This document shows positions 6,818 to 10,820 of a DNA stretch of 10,820 bases, piece by piece. The translations under genes and the position numbers were made by a program. The notes beneath the pieces were generated by a model, which saw nothing but the letters and a program-made list of their open reading frames with translations, searched no databases and had not been told where the DNA came from. The stretch comes from UBA4416 sp044340865 (GTDB taxonomy: Bacteria > Bacteroidota > Bacteroidia > B-17B0 > Aurantibacillaceae), in NCBI GenBank assembly GCA_044340865.1, contig JBIISW010000089.1, forward strand, positions 1 to 10,820, in the 5' to 3' direction. The stretch's first letter is position 1. Each line of letters begins with the position of its first letter.

Positions 6818-6870
6818 AAGGATTGAAACGAAATGCCTGATCCTTTAGAAAGCTATTGCTAGGCAAGGCG
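6818..6870. repeat. Intergenic inverted-repeat segment, possibly a degraded dispersed repeat
   Basis: In the 155-bp gap between ridA and the 87-residue gene, AAGGAT (6818-6823) is inverted as ATCCTT (6840-6845), and TGCCT (6834-6838) is inverted as AGGCA (6861-6865). The two pairs interlock, so only one stem can form at a time. The segment is less AT-rich than the rest of the intergenic DNA. From memory, GGATTGnAnCG-type sequences recur between genes in many Bacteroidota; whether this is one of them cannot be tested here. It does not fold as a tRNA. Confidence 0.3.
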
Positions 6871-6908
6871 AATAACCAAATAAATTAACACATCAAGAAA
6901 TTCTTTAG

Positions 6909-6916
6909 TATGTTTG
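6909..6916 (+). promoter_or_regulatory. -7 box placed 4 nt before the start of the 87-residue gene
   Basis: TATGTTTG matches TAnnTTTG. Only four bases separate it from the ATG at 6921. In Bacteroidota transcription begins about 5-7 nt after this box, so the mRNA would start at or next to the A of the ATG. No -33 element is recognised. Confidence 0.45.
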
Positions 6917-6920
6917 TGGT

Positions 6921-7184
6921 ATGCAAATAAACGATGTGATACTAGAAATTAAGAATTTAAAAAATAGTTCATTACATAAATCTGCTTTGGAAATTTTTAG
7001 ATTATTGGAAACCAACAGAACTGTATTTGTAGATAAAATGGATAGTGATAATTTTACGCATTTATTAAAAGGCTTTGAGCAATTGAGTTATGCTAACCCT
7101 AAAGAATACGTTACCACCAGTTACCAGAGAGATTATCAAACGCATTACGATTTATTAGTATTTTATTTAAGTAAAATTGTTTAA
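6921..7184 (+). CDS. Small conserved-looking protein of unknown function
   Basis: The product has 87 residues and I do not recognise a family. It appears mostly helical and soluble, with no signal peptide, membrane span, cysteine or obvious catalytic motif. Heptad-like leucine/isoleucine spacing at 8-32 could form a helical hairpin or dimer interface. The middle is polar (VDKMDSDNF, 37-45) and the C-terminal half is rich in tyrosine (Tyr57, 63, 68, 71, 76, 82). It has a -7 box directly upstream, is divergent from ridA, and is followed 55 nt later by the helicase gene, which has its own box. Codon choice resembles the neighbours and the other frames are not open over this stretch, so I take it as a real gene. 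A regulator or partner of the helicase operon is possible, but nothing shows it. Confidence 0.65.
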   Translation: MQINDVILEIKNLKNSSLHKSALEIFRLLETNRTVFVDKMDSDNFTHLLKGFEQLSYANPKEYVTTSYQRDYQTHYDLLVFYLSKIV

Positions 7185-7227
7185 TTGATAAGAGAAGTTT
7201 GAAATAGGGCTAAAGGTTAAATTTTGT

Positions 7228-7235
7228 TACCTTTG
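7228..7235 (+). promoter_or_regulatory. -7 box placed 4 nt before the DEAD-box helicase start
   Basis: TACCTTTG matches TAnnTTTG and ends 4 nt before the ATG at 7240, giving a predicted leader of 0-2 nt. A TTTG at 7198-7201 is 26 nt upstream, too far for a standard -33 element. The box is probably the promoter of the helicase-rluF-barrel operon. Confidence 0.55.
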
Positions 7236-7239
7236 CACT

Positions 7240-8472
7240 ATGAAATTTGAAGAGTATCATATCATTCCCGAATTAAAACAAAGTTTACAAGAGTTAGGAT
7301 TTAAACGTCCAACTGATATTCAGTTTAAAGCGATTCCTAATATTTTAAATGGCGAGGATGTTTTAGCGATTGCACAAACGGGTACTGGTAAAACAGCAGC
7401 GTTTGCCATTCCAATTATTCATTTAATTTCTAAATCAGGAACAAGACAAGGTGTACAAGCAATCGTTATGGTTCCAACGCACGAATTAGCAATACAAATT
7501 ACAGAAGTTTTTGAGAAATTAGGAAAATATACAAACGTTAAAACAATTGGTATATATGGCGGTGTGGAGCAAGATCCTCAAATCAAACAATTGCACGAAG
7601 GTGTAGATATAGTAATTGCAACACCAGGAAGAGTGTTTGATTTAGTTAATCAAGGTTATTTGGTATTGAGAGATATTAAAGTGTTGGTGTTAGATGAAGC
7701 TGATTTAATGCTGGATTTAGGTTTTTATAAAGACATTGAAGACTTAATAAAATATTTACCTCGCCAGCGACAAACACTTTTTTTCTCAGCAACAATCAAT
7801 GAAAAAATAAAAAAGCTGGCTTATTCTATTGTAAGAAATGCCATTCGTATTCAAATTTCTCCAAAAGACCCTGTTTCTAAAAACGTAACGCATTCGGTTA
7901 TGTTTGTGAGTATGGATGATAAACGTTTCTTTTTAGAACGCATCGTTCATGAAAATCCAGAAAGCAGAATTTTAGTGTTTGTAAGAACGAAAGTGCGCGC
8001 CGAACGTGTGTTTGAAGCGATGAATAGAGTAGGGATTAAAACTCAAACGATGCACGGTGGTAAAGATCAAGAAAGTAGAATGGGAGTGATGAATGAATTT
8101 AAGAATGGTACATTCAACGTTTTAGTGGCTACAGATATTAGTGCGCGTGGTGTTGATATTGCTAATGTAGATTATGTGATAAACTATGATTTACCTGAAG
8201 TTGCTGAAAATTATGTGCATCGAGTTGGTAGAACAGGACGTGGAAATAATAAAGGAGTGGCCGTTTCGTTTTGTAGTCCAGAAGAAAAAAATGTGTTGCA
8301 AGAAATTGAAACATTTATGGATAAAAAAATAAATGTGTTGGAAGTTGATAAAGCAGATTATTCAGAAACATTAGCCCTAACAGAAGATGTAAATGATAAT
8401 TGGAAAAAATTAATTGCTGACGCAGAAAAAGAAAACCAAGTTTACCAAGCTAAAAAGAAGAAGAAAAAATAA
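7240..8472 (+). CDS. DEAD-box ATP-dependent RNA helicase
   Basis: This 410-residue protein has the full DEAD-box motif set. The Q motif is GFKRPTDIQ (20-28), motif I AQTGTGKT (45-52), Ia PTHELA, Ib TPGR, motif II DEAD (152-155), III SAT (183-185), IV ILVFVRTK, V ATDISARGVDI and VI HRVGRTGR (327-334). It unwinds or remodels RNA using ATP in the cytoplasm; relatives act in ribosome assembly, mRNA turnover and cold growth. It is close to the RhlE/CshA size class: two RecA-like domains with a short C-terminal tail instead of a DbpA- or CsdA-type RNA-binding domain. The tail ends in six lysines, a likely non-specific RNA contact. The Q motif requires the ATG at 7240, since the next Met is far inside. 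The rluF gene follows after 20 nt, which points to work on 23S rRNA, but the exact target is inferred. Confidence 0.95.
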   Translation: MKFEEYHIIPELKQSLQELGFKRPTDIQFKAIPNILNGEDVLAIAQTGTGKTAAFAIPIIHLISKSGTRQGVQAIVMVPTHELAIQITEVFEKLGKYTNVKTIGIYGGVEQDPQIKQLHEGVDIVIATPGRVFDLVNQGYLVLRDIKVLVLDEADLMLDLGFYKDIEDLIKYLPRQRQTLFFSATINEKIKKLAYSIVRNAIRIQISPKDPVSKNVTHSVMFVSMDDKRFFLERIVHENPESRILVFVRTKVRAERVFEAMNRVGIKTQTMHGGKDQESRMGVMNEFKNGTFNVLVATDISARGVDIANVDYVINYDLPEVAENYVHRVGRTGRGNNKGVAVSFCSPEEKNVLQEIETFMDKKINVLEVDKADYSETLALTEDVNDNWKKLIADAEKENQVYQAKKKKKK

Positions 8473-8492
8473 TTGAATTTTAAAATACATAC

Positions 8493-9188
8493 ATGAAAGT
8501 AGATAAATATATAGGTTTAAATGGATTTACATCTCGTCGTAAGGCCTATGATATGATTGAGAATAAACGAATTTTAGTAAATGGTAAATTAGCAAACTTT
8601 AGTACAAAAGTAAAAGAGGGCGACGAAATTTTAATTGATGGTGTTCCATTAACTCAAAAAGAATTTATACCAACCTATATTGTTTACAATAAACCAAAAG
8701 GCATTGAATGTACGAGTGAAAAAATAGAAAACAATATCATTGATGCCATTGGTCATGCACAAAGTATTTATCCTGTTGGCCGATTAGATAAAGAATCAGA
8801 AGGTTTAATTTTATTAACGAACCACGCAGAAATAATTAATAAGATTGGTAATTCTAAATTTGGACACGAAAAAGAATATATTGTTACACTAAATTTACCT
8901 GTGAGAACACAGTTTTTAAAAGAAATATCAGAAGGTATCAATATACAAGGCGACTTAACTAAACCTTGTAAAGTAAGTCGCGAACCAAACGCCAAACGTA
9001 TTTTTAGAATTACCCTAACACAAGGATTAAATCGCCAAATACGACGTATGTGTAATGCCTATGATTACCAAGTGATTAAATTACAACGTGTGCGTGTGAT
9101 GAACATTAAATTAGATAAACTGAAAATAGGTGAATGGAGAGATTTAACTGAAGTTGAATTAGAAGAATTAATGGGGCAATTGGTGTAA
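8493..9188 (+). CDS. rluF: 23S rRNA pseudouridine synthase RluF
   Basis: The product has 231 residues. An S4 RNA-binding domain occupies about 1-50 (MKVDKYIGLNGFTSRRKAYD and on). The catalytic domain has the RsuA/RluB/E/F signature VGRLDKESEGLILLTN with catalytic Asp99. The C-terminal part has GLNRQIRRMC and then the RVRVMNIKL and GEWRDLT segments that mark the RluF branch. E. coli RluF makes pseudouridine at 23S rRNA position 2604, near the peptidyl-transferase centre, and can also modify position 35 of tRNA-Tyr. It is shorter than E. coli RluF, which has a longer C-terminal tail. The 20-nt gap after the helicase gene and the 22-nt gap before the barrel gene indicate a single operon. Family and branch are well supported; the target site is taken from the E. 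coli enzyme. Confidence 0.92.
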   Translation: MKVDKYIGLNGFTSRRKAYDMIENKRILVNGKLANFSTKVKEGDEILIDGVPLTQKEFIPTYIVYNKPKGIECTSEKIENNIIDAIGHAQSIYPVGRLDKESEGLILLTNHAEIINKIGNSKFGHEKEYIVTLNLPVRTQFLKEISEGINIQGDLTKPCKVSREPNAKRIFRITLTQGLNRQIRRMCNAYDYQVIKLQRVRVMNIKLDKLKIGEWRDLTEVELEELMGQLV

Positions 9189-9210
9189 ACAATAAAATTT
9201 TTAATTTCAT

Positions 9211-10119
9211 ATGAAGTTATTTTTTATATTTTTTAATCTGTTTGTTTTTGAGTATGTTCTCTCATCTCAAAATTACATTGATGTTTTGAAGGTGAATTTA
9301 AATTCAACACCTGATGCTGTGTTTGATTCTAGTGAATCTAAAACTCGAGTGAAGGAACAGTTTTTAGATTTAACAACACCTATAAAGTTAAATGATAAAT
9401 GGTCTGTCATTACGGGTTGTATTTATGAATCAATTCAAACTAAACTATTTGCTGATGAATCTGAAAAAACGTTTGGCTCTATAACACTAAAATTAGGAAT
9501 TAATAAAGCAGTTAACGATAAATATGCATTTACTATTGTTCTTCTTCCAAAAATAGCATCTAATTATAAGAGCATAGATCATAAAGATTTTCAATTTGGA
9601 ACGCTTTCGTTATTGAAGTATAAAAAAAATAAACAATTGAGTTACAAGTTTGGTTTTTATCAAAACTTTGAATTATTTGGACCTTTGTTTGTTCCTATGT
9701 TTGGGTTTTATTATTTAAGTCCAAATAAAAAATTAGAAGCGAATGTTTTTTTACCATTACAACTTGATGTGAATTACAAGTTATCAAATCGTATTTTTGG
9801 AGGAATCAATTTTAATGGCTTAATCAGGACTTATCATCTTACAGATATCAATTCGAGTTATAAAAGCAGCTATTTGAACCGTTCTACAAATGATATATAT
9901 ACTTATTTAAAAATGAATGTAACTAAAAATATTAGTTTTCAAACAAAAGTAGGTTATTCAATGGCAAGGAAATTTCTAGTATATGGTGAAGGTGATGGAA
10001 TAGCATTTGCCTTACCTGCTACATATATTGGTGATCATCGAACGCCTCTAAATACAAAGTTTTCTAATGGTTTATTATTTCAAATTAGTTTTCTTTATAG
10101 AATCCACTTGTTAGATTAA
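9211..10119 (+). CDS. DUF6268-like outer-membrane beta-barrel protein
   Basis: The product has 302 residues. Residues 1-19 form a signal peptide (MKLFFIFFNLFVF core, probable cut after Ser-Ser before Gln20). The rest is a run of alternating polar/hydrophobic strands rich in Tyr and Phe, such as YKFGFYQNFELFG and FVPMFGFYYLSPNKKLEANV, with Asn/Lys/Asp turns and a last strand ending in FLYRI. This is the pattern of a Gram-negative outer-membrane barrel. From memory the ELFGP-x-FVP-x-FGxYYLSPNKK stretch and the YGEGDGI region resemble the DUF6268 family found in Bacteroidota. Its cargo or function is unknown. It sits 22 nt after rluF and is probably read through from the helicase promoter, although helicase, RluF and barrel have no obvious shared role. 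A secondary promoter cannot be excluded. Confidence 0.8.
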   Translation: MKLFFIFFNLFVFEYVLSSQNYIDVLKVNLNSTPDAVFDSSESKTRVKEQFLDLTTPIKLNDKWSVITGCIYESIQTKLFADESEKTFGSITLKLGINKAVNDKYAFTIVLLPKIASNYKSIDHKDFQFGTLSLLKYKKNKQLSYKFGFYQNFELFGPLFVPMFGFYYLSPNKKLEANVFLPLQLDVNYKLSNRIFGGINFNGLIRTYHLTDINSSYKSSYLNRSTNDIYTYLKMNVTKNISFQTKVGYSMARKFLVYGEGDGIAFALPATYIGDHRTPLNTKFSNGLLFQISFLYRIHLLD

Positions 10120-10132
10120 AAGAAATATTCGC

Positions 10133-10152
10133 ATAGTTAGTTAAACTATTTT
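10133..10152. terminator. Weak hairpin between convergent genes, possible terminator
   Basis: ATAGTT (10133-10138) pairs with AACTAT (10144-10149) around five bases and is followed by a run of four T's (10149-10152). It lies in the 35-bp gap between the barrel gene and the convergent dehydrogenase-like gene, where a terminator is expected. The stem is short and AT-rich, so it is far weaker than the one at 6331-6363. Confidence 0.35.
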
Positions 10153-10154
10153 CA

Positions 10155-10799
10155 TTAAAATGATGAATTGTTTAACAACTCATCATTTTCTTTTACAAAA
10201 AATCCACGTTCAGTTTGGTTCATAAAATGAATCATAGCCAAAGCAACCTGCACATCATAAATAGCTCTGTATTTTTTTGGAATTAAAAATGAAAGTGTAA
10301 TCATGAAAAATTTTCCAATGAGTTCGCCGAATCTAAATTCTTTACGATCTCCTAAAAGCAAAGAAGGACGGATTATGTAAGTTGAATTAAAACCTATTGC
10401 TTTGATAGATTCTTCCATTTCTCCTTTTATTTGATTGTAAAACACAGTAGAATTTTTATTTGCACCCATTGCAGAAACAACAGCAAAATGATTGATACCA
10501 TTTTCTTTTGCCGCCTTTGCAACATTTACAACATAATCTAAATCTACCTTACGAAACGCTTCTTTGCTACCCGCTGTTTTTATGGTTGTACCTAAGCAAC
10601 AAAATAAATCATCACCTTTTAAGAGTGTGTTATCAATAGCATCATAATTAAAAATGTGTTGTTTTAATTTGGGATGGTTGATGTTTAAAGGTTTTCTAAC
10701 TAAAATAACGACTGTTGAATAGGCATCATTTTTTAATAAGTGTTTGGTTACTTTTTTTCCAATTAATCCAGTTGCTCCTAATACGATGGCTGTTTTCAT
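10155..10799 (-). CDS. Atypical short-chain dehydrogenase-like NAD(P)-binding protein (HTATIP2/YbjT-like)
   Basis: The product has 214 residues forming a Rossmann domain. The dinucleotide loop GATGLIG lies at 8-14, with Arg35 after the second strand as expected for NADP. A CLGTTIKTAGS segment (68-78) matches the substrate/cofactor loop of NAD(P)H-binding proteins related to HTATIP2/TIP30. Ser109 (in VVSAMGANK) and the Tyr121/Lys125 pair of YNQIK form a plausible Ser-Tyr-Lys set, and IIRPSLLLG follows at about 142-150. It is shorter than typical extended SDRs (about 300 residues) but normal for this compact branch. The substrate is unknown. Signal peptide and membrane anchor are absent, although residues 158-174 are fairly hydrophobic. 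ATG 10799 places the glycine loop at the usual distance. Only 21 nt of upstream DNA are visible, and no -7 box is seen there. Confidence 0.88.
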   Translation of the reverse strand: MKTAIVLGATGLIGKKVTKHLLKNDAYSTVVILVRKPLNINHPKLKQHIFNYDAIDNTLLKGDDLFCCLGTTIKTAGSKEAFRKVDLDYVVNVAKAAKENGINHFAVVSAMGANKNSTVFYNQIKGEMEESIKAIGFNSTYIIRPSLLLGDRKEFRFGELIGKFFMITLSFLIPKKYRAIYDVQVALAMIHFMNQTERGFFVKENDELLNNSSF

Positions 10800-10820
10800 T
10801 TTTTTAATTTTGACATTTAC

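Noticed and set aside
6811..6870. Possible tRNA or tRNA remnant, from a GTTTCAATCC-like stretch on the minus strand
   Set aside because: No acceptor stem, anticodon arm or properly paired T-arm can be drawn.
8452..8471. A-rich tract coding six lysines at the helicase C-terminus as a possible slippage or frameshift site
   Set aside because: Lysine-rich tails are common in DEAD-box helicases and the frame ends two bases later with no overlapping frame worth entering.
8768..8995. Open frame of 75 codons on the minus strand inside rluF
   Set aside because: It is antisense to the catalytic domain of RluF with no independent support.

Overview
The window looks like a chromosomal piece of a member of the Bacteroidota, probably from the Flavobacteriales/Chitinophagales side. 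The DNA is strongly AT-rich. Most genes lack a Shine-Dalgarno sequence and have A-rich bases before the ATG instead. Six start regions carry a TAnnTTTG box, the -7 element of Bacteroidota promoters. The protein families (KTSC/J-domain fusion, DUF6268 barrel, Dcp of the 'YWDFVELPSQ' type) fit the same group.

Layout. Positions 1-217 (minus) hold the 5' end of a secreted protein that runs off the left edge. Facing away from it is a two-gene operon at 421-2252: an LpxH-like metallophosphoesterase and a GT-B glycosyltransferase, probably acting on the envelope. Next come a small J-domain/KTSC fusion protein (2337-2786), an exported seven-repeat FG-GAP protein (2818-4152) and an M3 zinc oligopeptidase (4264-6306). 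A strong two-way terminator at 6331-6363 separates the peptidase from a convergent ridA (6379-6765, minus). A short intergenic region with inverted repeats follows, then an 87-residue protein of unknown function (6921-7184). The operon at 7240-10119 encodes a DEAD-box RNA helicase, the pseudouridine synthase RluF and a DUF6268 outer-membrane barrel. The last gene, convergent with it on the minus strand (10155-10799), is an atypical short-chain dehydrogenase-like NAD(P)-binding protein.

How they fit together. Most of the window is ordinary housekeeping: envelope biogenesis, peptide turnover, imine/enamine detoxification, and RNA remodelling and modification. I see no phage, transposase, CRISPR, toxin-antitoxin or defence system, and no rRNA or tRNA gene.

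The most unusual structure is an exact 30-bp direct repeat (2778-2807 and 4164-4193) that closely brackets the FG-GAP gene. The first copy contains the last two codons and the stop of the J-domain/KTSC gene. The FG-GAP gene therefore looks like a 1,386-bp cassette inserted behind that gene, and recombination between the repeats could remove it cleanly. A second point is that two neighbouring genes (6921 and 7240) each have the -7 box ending exactly 4 nt before the ATG, which predicts leaderless or nearly leaderless mRNAs.
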